From an uncultured Alphaproteobacteria bacterium (GTDB lineage Bacteria > Pseudomonadota > Alphaproteobacteria > UBA2966), in NCBI GenBank assembly GCA_958295725.1, contig OY282368.1:3320365-3384364 (forward strand): a stretch of 64,000 nt of DNA. The letters are read 5' to 3'. The translations under genes were made by a program, and so were the position numbers. Under the pieces are notes generated by a model. It saw only the letters and a program-made list of their open reading frames with translations. It had not been told where the DNA came from and made no database searches. Of the stretch, positions 45,197 through 53,229 are shown piece by piece (positions within the stretch are counted from its first letter, which is position 1; every line of letters starts with the position of its first letter).

Positions 45197-46679
45197 CGCC
45201 ACGCCGCCGCTGTCGGAGGCCCGGATCCCGGACGACGAGTTCGCCAGGATGCGCGCCGGGAACCTGGCCCGCTGGCCGACGGGCGCGGGCGTCGACTTCG
45301 ACGCCGCGGTCGACTACCACAAGAACCTGCCCCCGCATAAGCGCCTCGCCTGGGTGATGCGGCGGGCCGACGCGGAGGGCCGCACGCTGACCCAGCCGCG
45401 CGGCGGCTTCGGCACTCTGGAAATGCAGAAGGAACTGATGACCACTCTCGACCGGGAGGGTCTGGCCGACATCGTTCCGACCACGACCGACAGCTACACG
45501 CGGAACGAGCGCTGGGAGCAGGCCCGGCACGGCATCGAGGAATCCATGCGTCTCGGACGCTCGATGCTGAACGGGTTCCCGATGGTGAACTACGGCGTCG
45601 AGGACACCCGCGAGCTGATCGAGGCGATCGACAAGCCCGCCGTCATGCTGACGGGCACGGCGATGCCCAGGCTCACCGGCGAGGTCGGCTACGCGGCCGG
45701 GTATTCGGGATACCTGGGGTCGGCCATCGCCTACACCCTGTCCTACACCAAGGAGATCCCGATCGAGACCGGCATCCGCAACTACCAGTACCTCGACCGG
45801 CTGGCGTCGATGTATCTGGAGCGCGGGGTCGAGCTGCATCGCCGCCAGCCGGGGTTCCTCACCGGGACCAACATCCCGCCCTGTATCGCCATCGTCACGG
45901 CCGTGCTGGACGCGTTGCTGGCGGCGGCGCAGGGGGTCCGCAACTATGGCCTCGAGCTCGGCCAGACGCTGCATCTGGTCCAGGACGCGGCCGCCATCCA
46001 GGTCTGCCGCGAGATGTGCCAGGAGTATCTGGCCAGGAAGGGGTACGAGGGCGCGTTCACGCCGGTGACGTCGCTGCACTGGATGGGCGCGTGGCCACAC
46101 GACGACGCCCAGTCGGCGGCGATCGTGGCCTATGGCGGCACGCTCGCGGCCGTGGGCGGCGCCGTCAGCGTCACCACGAAGAGCCTCCACGAGGCTTTCG
46201 GCATCCCGACGCCGGAGGCTAACGCCGAGGGCCTGCGCGTCACCCGCATGGCCATCTACATGGCGCGCGGCGTCAAGCTCGACGGCCTGCCCGCCTACGA
46301 ACGGGAGAAGGATGTCATCCGCCGGGAGGTCCAGGCCATCGTCGACAAGGTGCTGGAGATGGGCGACGGCGACGCGGCCGTCGGCGCGGTGCGGGCCTGC
46401 GAGGCCGGCGTGCTCGACATCCCCTGGTCGCCGAGCCGTTCGGTCAGGAGCCGTATCCTTCCGGCCCGCGACGTCGACGGATACCTGCGCATCCTGAACC
46501 CGGGCGACATGCCGTTTCCCCGCGACGTCCTCGACTACCACGAGGAGCGCCTGCGCAAGCGCGCCGAGAAGGAGGGTCTGCCCTACGACCACGAGCTTGC
46601 GGTCTCGAGCGTCTACGAGATCTCCGAGCCCCTCCAGGAGCTGGCGCCGTTTCCCTACGTCCAGGCGGCAGCGGAATAG
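45171..46679 (+). CDS. glmE: Methylaspartate (glutamate) mutase large subunit
   Basis: A TIM-barrel catalytic subunit of 502 residues: TLTQPRGGFGTLEMQKELMT, VPTTTDSYTRNERWEQARHG, KPAVMLTGTAMPRLTGEVGY and LHWMGAWPHDDAQSAAIVAY are recognisable GlmE blocks. GGAGGAA lies just before ATG 45171. No methylaspartate ammonia-lyase, which normally follows in fermentative and haloarchaeal clusters, is present; a VOC protein comes next instead. The true substrate may therefore be glutamate with the lyase elsewhere, or a different branched acid. Confidence 0.92.
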   Translation: MSEVALLDSATPPLSEARIPDDEFARMRAGNLARWPTGAGVDFDAAVDYHKNLPPHKRLAWVMRRADAEGRTLTQPRGGFGTLEMQKELMTTLDREGLADIVPTTTDSYTRNERWEQARHGIEESMRLGRSMLNGFPMVNYGVEDTRELIEAIDKPAVMLTGTAMPRLTGEVGYAAGYSGYLGSAIAYTLSYTKEIPIETGIRNYQYLDRLASMYLERGVELHRRQPGFLTGTNIPPCIAIVTAVLDALLAAAQGVRNYGLELGQTLHLVQDAAAIQVCREMCQEYLARKGYEGAFTPVTSLHWMGAWPHDDAQSAAIVAYGGTLAAVGGAVSVTTKSLHEAFGIPTPEANAEGLRVTRMAIYMARGVKLDGLPAYEREKDVIRREVQAIVDKVLEMGDGDAAVGAVRACEAGVLDIPWSPSRSVRSRILPARDVDGYLRILNPGDMPFPRDVLDYHEERLRKRAEKEGLPYDHELAVSSVYEISEPLQELAPFPYVQAAAE

Positions 46680-46706
46680 TCCGGGACCTTTTCACGGGAG
46701 GACGCC

Positions 46707-47105
46707 ATGAAACGCATGCACGTCGGTCTGGTCGTCGAGGACGTGGCCGCCTCGGCGGCGTTCTACACGCGCCTCTTCGGCCGGCCGCCGACCCTGGAGA
46801 AGCCCGACTACGCCAAGTGGATGCTCGACGACCCCAGGGTCAACTTCTCGATCAACTCGCGCGGCCGCGCGCCCGGCGACGTGCATCTCGGCGTCCAGGC
46901 GGAGGACGAGGCCGAGCTCGGCGAGCTTCGCGAACGCTGGGCGGCGACGGGCGCCGAGACCCTGGACAGGAACGCGCTCACCTGCGGTTATCAGACCCAG
47001 AACAAGACCTGGGTGCGCGATCCCGAGGGTCTGCGCTGGGAAGCCTTCCACACATACGCGGTCGTCGATTCGTTCGGCGAGAGCGAAGCGCCGGAGGAGC
47101 GGTAG
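46707..47105 (+). CDS. VOC-family protein (ArsI/CadI-like glyoxalase fold)
   Basis: A 132-residue vicinal-oxygen-chelate protein: MHVGLVVEDVAASAAFYTRL, PDYAKWMLDDPRVNFSINSR and TWVRDPEGLRWEAFHTYAVV give the paired beta-alpha-beta-beta-beta folds with metal ligands His and Glu. It resembles the ArsI/CadI branch, but the vicinal Cys pair that binds arsenic in ArsI is only a single Cys here (TCGYQ), so C-As lyase activity is unlikely. It follows glmE by 27 bases and may be an epimerase or lyase serving that operon. Confidence 0.8.
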   Translation: MKRMHVGLVVEDVAASAAFYTRLFGRPPTLEKPDYAKWMLDDPRVNFSINSRGRAPGDVHLGVQAEDEAELGELRERWAATGAETLDRNALTCGYQTQNKTWVRDPEGLRWEAFHTYAVVDSFGESEAPEER

Positions 47106-47314
47106 CGCGACCCCTTCCGCACCGGTGTGCAGATCGTTACGTCGCCAGGGCCCAAGGCCGTGTCGTGCCTGCGCCCGGACCCGCGGCGGCCCGCCCATGA
47201 CCGCCATCGCGTTCGATGCCCTGTCCGCCGACCGCGACGAGGCGGATTTTACACTGGCGGACCGGCGGATCAGAATGGCCGCCTCGGCACCCCTTGAAGG
47301 AGGATCGACCGGCC

Positions 47315-48373
47315 ATGGCCGACAGGAAAGTGGCGCTGGTCCTGGGCGGGACCGGCATGGTGGGGCGGAACCTCGTCAGGCTGCTCGATACCCTGGAAGA
47401 CTGGGAGACGATCGCCGTCTCGCGCCGGGAACCCTACTTCGAGACCGGGGCGCGCCATATCGCTTGCGACATGGCGGAGCCCGACGACTGCCGGGCCAGG
47501 CTGTCGGGCCAAGCCATCGGCGACGTCACCCACGTCTTCTTCTGCGGGCACGCCTCCGGCATCCGCTGGGCCGAGAAGGCGCCCGAGGACGCCGACTTCT
47601 TCCGCAACTCGATGGACGCCGCGCTGCCCAATCTTCCCGATCTGCGGCACGTCTGCCTGATGCAGGGATCGAAGTACTACGGACGGCACCTCGGGCCGTT
47701 CAAGACGCCGGCGCGGGAGGAGGACCCGCGCCACATGCCGCCCAACTTCTATTACTCGCAGCAGGACCACCTGATGGAGCTCGCGGAGGGCCGACCGTGG
47801 GGCTGGTCGTGCGCGCGCCCGCACATCGTCACCGGATACGCGCGCACCGACCTCAACCTGACCAAGCCGATCGCGGTCTACGCGACGATCTCCAGGGAGC
47901 TCGGTCTGCCGCTTCGCTATCCCGGCAACGAGGCCGCCTACCGGGCGCTTCACTGCGCCACGGACGTCGAGCTGCTGGCGCGCGCGCTGGTGTGGATGTC
48001 GACCACGCCCGAATGTGCCGGAGAGGCCTTCAACGTGGTCAACGGCGACTACTTCCGCTGGGAGAACATGTGGCCCAGGATCGCCGACTATTTCGAGATG
48101 GAGTGCGGCCCCGTCCAGGAGATCGACCTCGAACTGATGATGGCCGACAAGGCGTCCCTGTGGAACGAGGTCGTCGCCAGGCACGGCCTGACGGAGACGC
48201 CGTGGGCGGAGGCGGCCCACTGGGGGTACGCCAACTACGCCTTCGCGCCGTCCTGGGATGTGATGCTCGAATCCCTGAAGCTGCGGAAGTTCGGGTTCCA
48301 CGACTACGTGGACAGCGAGGAGATGTTCATCCGCATCTTCGACGCCTTCCGGCGCGACGGGTTCATCCCGTAG
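47315..48373 (+). CDS. PRISE-type SDR (progesterone-5-beta-reductase/iridoid-synthase-like)
   Basis: A 352-residue atypical short-chain dehydrogenase. VALVLGGTGMVGRNLVRLLD binds NAD(P)H. The characteristic PRISE motif MPPNFYYSQQDHLMELAEGR replaces the classic YxxxK, as in the bacterial 5-beta-reductase-like family that reduces enones. ATG 47315 follows GAAGGAGGA. It is followed, 17 bases later, by the small AccB-N-like protein and the carboxyltransferase. An unsaturated ketone or aldehyde intermediate of that pathway may thus be its substrate. Confidence 0.85.
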   Translation: MADRKVALVLGGTGMVGRNLVRLLDTLEDWETIAVSRREPYFETGARHIACDMAEPDDCRARLSGQAIGDVTHVFFCGHASGIRWAEKAPEDADFFRNSMDAALPNLPDLRHVCLMQGSKYYGRHLGPFKTPAREEDPRHMPPNFYYSQQDHLMELAEGRPWGWSCARPHIVTGYARTDLNLTKPIAVYATISRELGLPLRYPGNEAAYRALHCATDVELLARALVWMSTTPECAGEAFNVVNGDYFRWENMWPRIADYFEMECGPVQEIDLELMMADKASLWNEVVARHGLTETPWAEAAHWGYANYAFAPSWDVMLESLKLRKFGFHDYVDSEEMFIRIFDAFRRDGFIP

Positions 48374-48390
48374 GCGACGCGGGGGCGACC

Positions 48391-48627
48391 GTGGCGCGAG
48401 GATCGGACGGCGGGGGCGGCGACGGCGGCCGGGCGCTCGGCTATACGGATGTTCTCGATATCCTGGAGATCGTCGACGGCGCCGGCGAGGAGTGCGAGGT
48501 GGTCGTCGACGCGGGTGACTTCCATCTGCGTTTCGTGAAGGAGGCCGCGGGCGGGCCGACGCCCGCCGGGACATTCGGGGTAGAGGCTTCCCCGGCCGCC
48601 GCGCCGCCGCGCCGGACGCTTCCGTGA
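48391..48627 (+). CDS. Small AccB N-terminal-domain-like protein
   Basis: A 78-residue protein starting at GTG 48391 (GGGGGCGACC upstream is a weak ribosome site). The core GYTDVLDILEIVDGAGEECE, continuing VVVDAGDFHLRFVKE, matches the N-terminal helical/beta part of acetyl-CoA carboxylase biotin carrier proteins. The lipoyl-like biotin domain and its Met-Lys-Met motif are absent. The stop overlaps the GTG of the carboxyltransferase gene (GTGA). Similar sequences lie at 57890-58066 and at the N-terminus of the carrier at 57390. I infer it docks a carboxyltransferase or biotin carrier. Confidence 0.7.
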   Translation: MARGSDGGGGDGGRALGYTDVLDILEIVDGAGEECEVVVDAGDFHLRFVKEAAGGPTPAGTFGVEASPAAAPPRRTLP

Positions 48628-50144
48628 GCCGCGGGATCCCCATCGTCGAGGAGGCCCTGCGGGACGCCCACCAGTGCCTGTGGTCGACCCGCATGACCAA
48701 CGAGATGATGCTGCCCGTTGTCGAGCGCATGGACGCCGTGGGCTACGACGCCATCGACCTGATCGGCGGCGCGGTCTGGGACGTCGCGGTCCGCTTTCTC
48801 CTGGAGGACCCCTGGGAGCGGATCCGTCACGCTCGTCGGCTCGCGACGAGGACGCCGCTGAACGCCTGGGTGCGCGGACAGAGCCTGTGGACCTTCGAGG
48901 TCTTCCCCGACGACGTGGTCGAGCTCGCCATGGAGCGGCTGGCGGCGAACGGCATCCGGCGGGCCACGATCTACGACCATCTCAACGACATGGACGGCCT
49001 CCACGTCGTCGTCGGCAAGGCGGTCGAGGTCGGGCTCGAGGTGTCGGGCGCCCTGGTCTTCACCTTGAGTCCGGTCCACACGGATGCGCACTTCGCCGAG
49101 CGCGCCGCCCGGTTCGTCCGCATGGGCGCGACCGAGGTCGTCATCAAGGATCCGAGCGGCCTGCTGTCGGTCGAGCGCATCCGCGCCTTGGGGCCGGCCG
49201 TGAAGAGAGCCATCGGCGGCGCGGCACTCAATCTGCACACCCATTGCATGACGGGCCGGGCCCCCGATGTCCTGCTCGAGTCCGTCGACCACGAGGTCGA
49301 CAAGCTGCACTGCGCGATCTCGCCGCTGGCGCACGCCGCGTCCCATCCGCCCACGGAATGGATCGCCGAGAACCTGGTCGCGAAGGGATACGAGACGCGG
49401 CTCGACGCCGGGCTCCTCGACGAGATCGCGGACTATTTCCATTTCGTCGCCCGGCGCTGGAACAAGCCGGTCGGCGCGCCCGCGCCGTTCGACCCGCGCG
49501 TGCTGGAACATCAGATGCCGGGCGGCATGATTTCCAACCTGACGAGCCAGCTCGCGACCGTCGGGCTGGAGCACCGCCTGGACGAAGTCCTCGACGAGAT
49601 GGGCCGGGTGCGCAAGGAACTCGGATACCTGCCGATCGTCAGCCCCTCGGCCCAGTTCATCGCCACCCAGGCGGTCCTCAACCTGGTGCGGGGAGAGCGC
49701 TACGAGACCATTCCCGACGAATTGCGGAAGTACATCCTCGGCTACTACGGCTGTCCGCCGGCGCCGATAGACCAGAACCTCGTCGACCGCGTGGCCGGGA
49801 AGAGCTCCGACGTCGTCACCGGCCCCAGCGGCTCCCACGTTCCCCCGGCGCTCGACAGTATCCGCGAGGAGCGGGGGCCCTTCGAGTCGGACGACGACCT
49901 GCTGCTCGCGGCGATGTATCCCGACGAGGTTCTCCGGCCCCTGTTCGAGGCGCGCGCGACGGCCGATTACACCGCGTTCCACCACGCCTACACGCCGGCC
50001 GAGTATCTCCTGAAGGAGGTCGAGGCCCGCCCGGGACTACGGACTTTCGAGATCTCCAGGGGAGCCGACTTCGGCGTCGTCCACGGCCACCGGCAATCCG
50101 AACGTTTTCGGGCAGAACGCTTCCGGAAAGGGAATTCGCCATGA
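48624..50144 (+). CDS. Biotin-dependent carboxyltransferase (PycB/OadA-like), locus 1
   Basis: A 506-residue carboxyltransferase-barrel protein: EEALRDAHQCLWSTRMTNEM (metal-binding Asp and Gln), TEVVIKDPSGLLSVERIRAL (the Lys that is carbamylated in this family), LHTHCMTGRAPDVLLESVDH (metal His pair) and MPGGMISNLTSQLATVGLEH. Family members exchange CO2 between biotin and an alpha-keto acid or acyl substrate. No biotin carboxylase or biotinylated domain is encoded beside it, only the small AccB-N-like protein whose stop overlaps its GTG start. The second carboxyltransferase at 60192 is a paralogue. An SDR gene overlaps its 3' end by ATGA. Confidence 0.85.
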   Translation: MSRGIPIVEEALRDAHQCLWSTRMTNEMMLPVVERMDAVGYDAIDLIGGAVWDVAVRFLLEDPWERIRHARRLATRTPLNAWVRGQSLWTFEVFPDDVVELAMERLAANGIRRATIYDHLNDMDGLHVVVGKAVEVGLEVSGALVFTLSPVHTDAHFAERAARFVRMGATEVVIKDPSGLLSVERIRALGPAVKRAIGGAALNLHTHCMTGRAPDVLLESVDHEVDKLHCAISPLAHAASHPPTEWIAENLVAKGYETRLDAGLLDEIADYFHFVARRWNKPVGAPAPFDPRVLEHQMPGGMISNLTSQLATVGLEHRLDEVLDEMGRVRKELGYLPIVSPSAQFIATQAVLNLVRGERYETIPDELRKYILGYYGCPPAPIDQNLVDRVAGKSSDVVTGPSGSHVPPALDSIREERGPFESDDDLLLAAMYPDEVLRPLFEARATADYTAFHHAYTPAEYLLKEVEARPGLRTFEISRGADFGVVHGHRQSERFRAERFRKGNSP

Positions 50145-50941
50145 ACCGCGTCGACGGAAAAGTCGCCATCGTCACCGGGGCCGGTCGGGGCATCGGCCGC
50201 GCGACGGCGGAGCTGCTGGCCGAACGCGGCGCCAGGGTCCTGGCGACCGACATCCTCGACGACGATATCGAGGAGACGGTCGCGCGGATCCGGGCGCGGG
50301 GCGGGGAGGCCCGGAGCCTTCGCCACGACGTCGCCGACGAGAGCGATTGGGCCGCGGCCGTCGATGCGGCCGTGAACGGCCTCGGCGGCTTCGACGTGCT
50401 GATCAACAACGCCGGCGTGTATCTCCAGAAGTCGATCGAGGAGACGACCTTCGAGGAGTACGACCGCGTCATGCGGATCAACGTCTGGGGCGTGATGCTC
50501 GGCACGAGGTTCGCCATGGGTTCGATGAAGAAGCGCATCCCGGCGAAGGGTCCGGCGGGTGCGATCGTCAACCTAGTGTCGACGGCTTCGATCAAGGGCT
50601 CGCCCTTCGCCTCCGTCTACGCGACGTCGAAGGGCGCCGTGCGCCTGTTCACGAGGTCCGCGGCGCGGGAAGTCTCGGTCCTCGGCTACAACATCCGCGT
50701 CAATGGCGTCTATCCCGGGATCATCGATACGGAAATGGGCGCCGCCGCCATGAAGCGGATCGTCGACGCCGCCGGCGAGAGCGAGAACCGGGCGCGCGAG
50801 ATGGCGGAAGATCTGCACCTGATCGGCCGGCTGGGCACGGTCGACGACATCGCCAGGGGCGTCGTTTTCCTCGCCTCGGAGGATGCCTCCTTCGTCACCG
50901 GGAGCGAATTCGTCATCGACGGCGGTTTCTGGCTGAAGTAG
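50141..50941 (+). CDS. Short-chain dehydrogenase/reductase
   Basis: A classical SDR of 266 residues: VDGKVAIVTGAGRGIGRATA, DVLINNAGVYLQ, the Ser in NLVSTASIKGSPFASVYATS with YxxxK (YATSK), and NIRVNGVYPGIIDTEMG. It oxidises or reduces an alcohol or ketone with NAD(P). The ATG overlaps the carboxyltransferase stop, so it belongs to the PRISE/AccB-N/carboxyltransferase transcription unit. Confidence 0.9.
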   Translation: MNRVDGKVAIVTGAGRGIGRATAELLAERGARVLATDILDDDIEETVARIRARGGEARSLRHDVADESDWAAAVDAAVNGLGGFDVLINNAGVYLQKSIEETTFEEYDRVMRINVWGVMLGTRFAMGSMKKRIPAKGPAGAIVNLVSTASIKGSPFASVYATSKGAVRLFTRSAAREVSVLGYNIRVNGVYPGIIDTEMGAAAMKRIVDAAGESENRAREMAEDLHLIGRLGTVDDIARGVVFLASEDASFVTGSEFVIDGGFWLK

Positions 50942-50969
50942 GCGACCGGGATCGGTCCCGGCCCCGAAC

Positions 50970-51401
50970 CTACCGCACCTTCTCGAAGCGGATGTGGAGG
51001 CGGCGTTCGGAGAACTTCCAGCCGTCGGCCGCACACGCGTACCTGTCGCGATACTCGCCGATCCAGTCGGGCCGGTCGTAGGGGATCGGTCCGTCGGCCT
51101 CGGTGTAGGGGCCCGCGCAACGATAGACGGCGAGGTAGATCTCGCCTTCGGCGGTGTTCTCGTCGATCGGTTCGTAGCGGAGGTTGGTGCAGAAGTGGCG
51201 GGTCACCATCGGCTCGCGGTCGGCGAAATGCCTCTTGATGGCGTCGTGGCCGCGGCGCTCGACGCCGCCGATCTCGAGCACGGCGTCCTCCGTGAACAGG
51301 GCGGCGAACGAATCGAAGTCCCGCCGGTCGGCATAACGGACATAGTCGTCGTTGAGGCGTTTCAGCTCCCACTCCATCTCCAAGCGTTCGGTCAGGTTCA
51401 C
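50970..51401 (-). CDS. SnoaL-like / NTF2-fold protein
   Basis: A 143-residue NTF2-like polypeptide: LKRLNDDYVRYADRRDFDSF, LFTEDAVLEIGGVERRGHDA and YRDRYACAADGWKFSERRLH are the usual helix and sheet elements of the ring-hydroxylating-dioxygenase-beta/SnoaL family. Such proteins are small isomerases, hydratases or non-catalytic subunits. GTG 51401 has GGGAGGA at suitable spacing. It is convergent with the SDR gene and divergent from the Zn-ribbon/thiolase set. Confidence 0.78.
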   Translation of the reverse strand: MNLTERLEMEWELKRLNDDYVRYADRRDFDSFAALFTEDAVLEIGGVERRGHDAIKRHFADREPMVTRHFCTNLRYEPIDENTAEGEIYLAVYRCAGPYTEADGPIPYDRPDWIGEYRDRYACAADGWKFSERRLHIRFEKVR

Positions 51402-51658
51402 CGGATCGTCCTCCCGTCGAATCGAGATCCGCGGCCAGCATAACGGCGGCCCCACGGGACCGGAAGCCGCTCTCGTCCGCTCCCGGCCGGACCGACGCGC
51501 GGCTTGCCGCCTCCCGCTTATCCGCTGGACGGATCTTGCGGACAAGCCGCCGCAACCTTGACTCCCGCCGGGCGTCCCGACACACTGCGACGCTCCCGAG
51601 GGCGGCGCCTCCGCCCCTGGACCGGCCCCCGGAACCCCGGCGACGCGGAGATCGAACC

Positions 51659-52066
51659 ATGGCCGACGGCGCCGCCATGCTCCCGCCATTGAAGGCGTAC
51701 CAGGACGCCCTCGACAACGGCGAGATCATCTATCAGACGTGCGGCGACTGCGAGCGCGTGGCGTTCTATCCACGGCTCGTTTGCCCCGAGTGCGGGTCCA
51801 CGAACGTCGTCTACAAGCCGAGCGCCGGCAAGGGGGAGGTATACACCCGCACCGTCGTTCACGCGCGCGGCCGGGACCCGTACAACGTCGTGCTCATCGA
51901 CATGGACGAGGGATTCCGGATCATGAGCACGGTCGAGGACGCACCCAACGACGACGTGCGGATCGGCATGCGCGTGGAGTTGAAGACCGTCTACCCGGTG
52001 GAGGAAGTCGACGCCAAGGCGGGCCGGTTGCCCAAGCACGTCTTCAGGCCACAAGGCGACGGATGA
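51659..52066 (+). CDS. Zn-ribbon / OB-fold protein (DUF35), second copy
   Basis: A 135-residue protein with a four-Cys zinc ribbon (CGDCERVAFYPRLVCPECGS) and an OB domain (GEVYTRTVVHARGRDPYNVV). It is the partner type of thiolase-fold enzymes. Its stop overlaps the start of the first of two thiolase-fold genes (ATGA). It is paralogous to 35755-36189, so the window carries two separate thiolase/DUF35 complexes. Confidence 0.88.
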   Translation: MADGAAMLPPLKAYQDALDNGEIIYQTCGDCERVAFYPRLVCPECGSTNVVYKPSAGKGEVYTRTVVHARGRDPYNVVLIDMDEGFRIMSTVEDAPNDDVRIGMRVELKTVYPVEEVDAKAGRLPKHVFRPQGDG

Positions 52067-53217
52067 GCGCCAATCTCCGGGGCAGGGCCTGCGTCGTCGC
52101 CGTCGCCGAGTCCGATCTGGGCGAGGTGGGGCCGCACCTGTCGGCCGCCGACCTCATGGCGCAGGCGCTCGACCGCGCGCTCGCCGAGTGCGGCCTGACG
52201 AAGGCGGACGTCGACGGCCTCTTCTCGTCGTCCGCCTATTACCAGATGGCGTCGGTGGAACCGGCGGAGTACCTGGGTATCCGTCCTCGCTATACCGACA
52301 GCACGACGCTCGGCGGATCGTCCTTCGTGTCGCACCTGCTCCACGCGGCGGTGGCCCTCGACCGGGGCGCCTGCGACGTCGCGGCGATCCTCTACGGCAG
52401 CACCCAGCGCTCGGATTCGGGCCGACTGGTCTCGACCGCCAACTGGTTGCCCTACGAGCGGCCCTACGAGCCGCGTATGCCGGTCAGCATGTACGCCATG
52501 GCGGCCCAGCGGCACATGCACGAATTCGGCACCACGCGCGAGCAGCTCGCCGAGGTCGCGGTCCAGGCGCGCCGATGGGCGCGGCTGAACCCGAAGGCGT
52601 TCGCCCGCGATCCGCTGACCGTGGAGGAAGTGTCCGGCGCCCGCATGATCTCGGAACCCTTCACGTCGCGGGACTGCTGTCTCGTCACCGACGGCGGCGG
52701 CGCCGTGATCGTGACGCGGCCCGATCGCGCCAGGGACCTGGAGCGGGAACCGGTCCATCTGCTGGGCGCGGGCGAGGCGCACTGGCACCGGCACATCTCG
52801 CAGATGCCCGAGCTCACGACCACGGCGGCCACCGAGTCCGGCGCACGGGCTTACGAGATGGCCGGCCTGCGGCCCGGCGACATCGACGTCTTCGAGCTCT
52901 ACGACGCGTTCACCATCAACCCGATCGTCTTTCTCGAGGACCTGGGCGCGTGCGCGAAGGGCGAGGGCGGCCCCTTCGTATCGGGCGGCAATATCGGCCC
53001 GGGCGGCGCATGCCCGGTCAACACCAACGGTGGCGGACTGTCCTATTGCCACCCCGGCATGTACGGCATCTTCACGATCATCGAGGCCGTGCGGCAGGTG
53101 CGCGGCGAGTGCGGCGAGCGGCAGGTCGACGGCGCGCGCGTCGCCCTGGCGCACGGCAGCGGCGGCGTGTTCTCGACCCAGGTCACGAGCATCCTCGGCG
53201 GGCCGGAAACGGTCTGA
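52063..53217 (+). CDS. Thiolase-fold protein, Cys-less aldolase-like, copy 1
   Basis: A 384-residue thiolase-superfamily protein. At the nucleophile position it has TLGGSSFVSHLLHAAVALDR, with Phe where a Cys is needed, so it cannot be a classical thiolase. It keeps FELYDAFTINPIVFLEDLGA and CPVNTNGGGLSYCHPGMYGI. The two Tyr in YDAF and SYCH are about 48 residues apart, close to the spacing of the catalytic Tyr pair reported for actinobacterial Ltp2 retro-aldolase. I infer carbon-carbon cleavage of a hydroxyacyl-CoA with the DUF35 partner encoded upstream. It is a tandem duplicate of the next gene. Confidence 0.82.
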   Translation: MSANLRGRACVVAVAESDLGEVGPHLSAADLMAQALDRALAECGLTKADVDGLFSSSAYYQMASVEPAEYLGIRPRYTDSTTLGGSSFVSHLLHAAVALDRGACDVAAILYGSTQRSDSGRLVSTANWLPYERPYEPRMPVSMYAMAAQRHMHEFGTTREQLAEVAVQARRWARLNPKAFARDPLTVEEVSGARMISEPFTSRDCCLVTDGGGAVIVTRPDRARDLEREPVHLLGAGEAHWHRHISQMPELTTTAATESGARAYEMAGLRPGDIDVFELYDAFTINPIVFLEDLGACAKGEGGPFVSGGNIGPGGACPVNTNGGGLSYCHPGMYGIFTIIEAVRQVRGECGERQVDGARVALAHGSGGVFSTQVTSILGGPETV

Positions 53218-53229
53218 CGCGGCATACGG

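Noticed and set aside
46707-47105. ArsI C-As lyase
   Set aside because: The vicinal Cys pair needed for arsenic binding is not present and no ars genes are nearby; only the fold assignment is kept.
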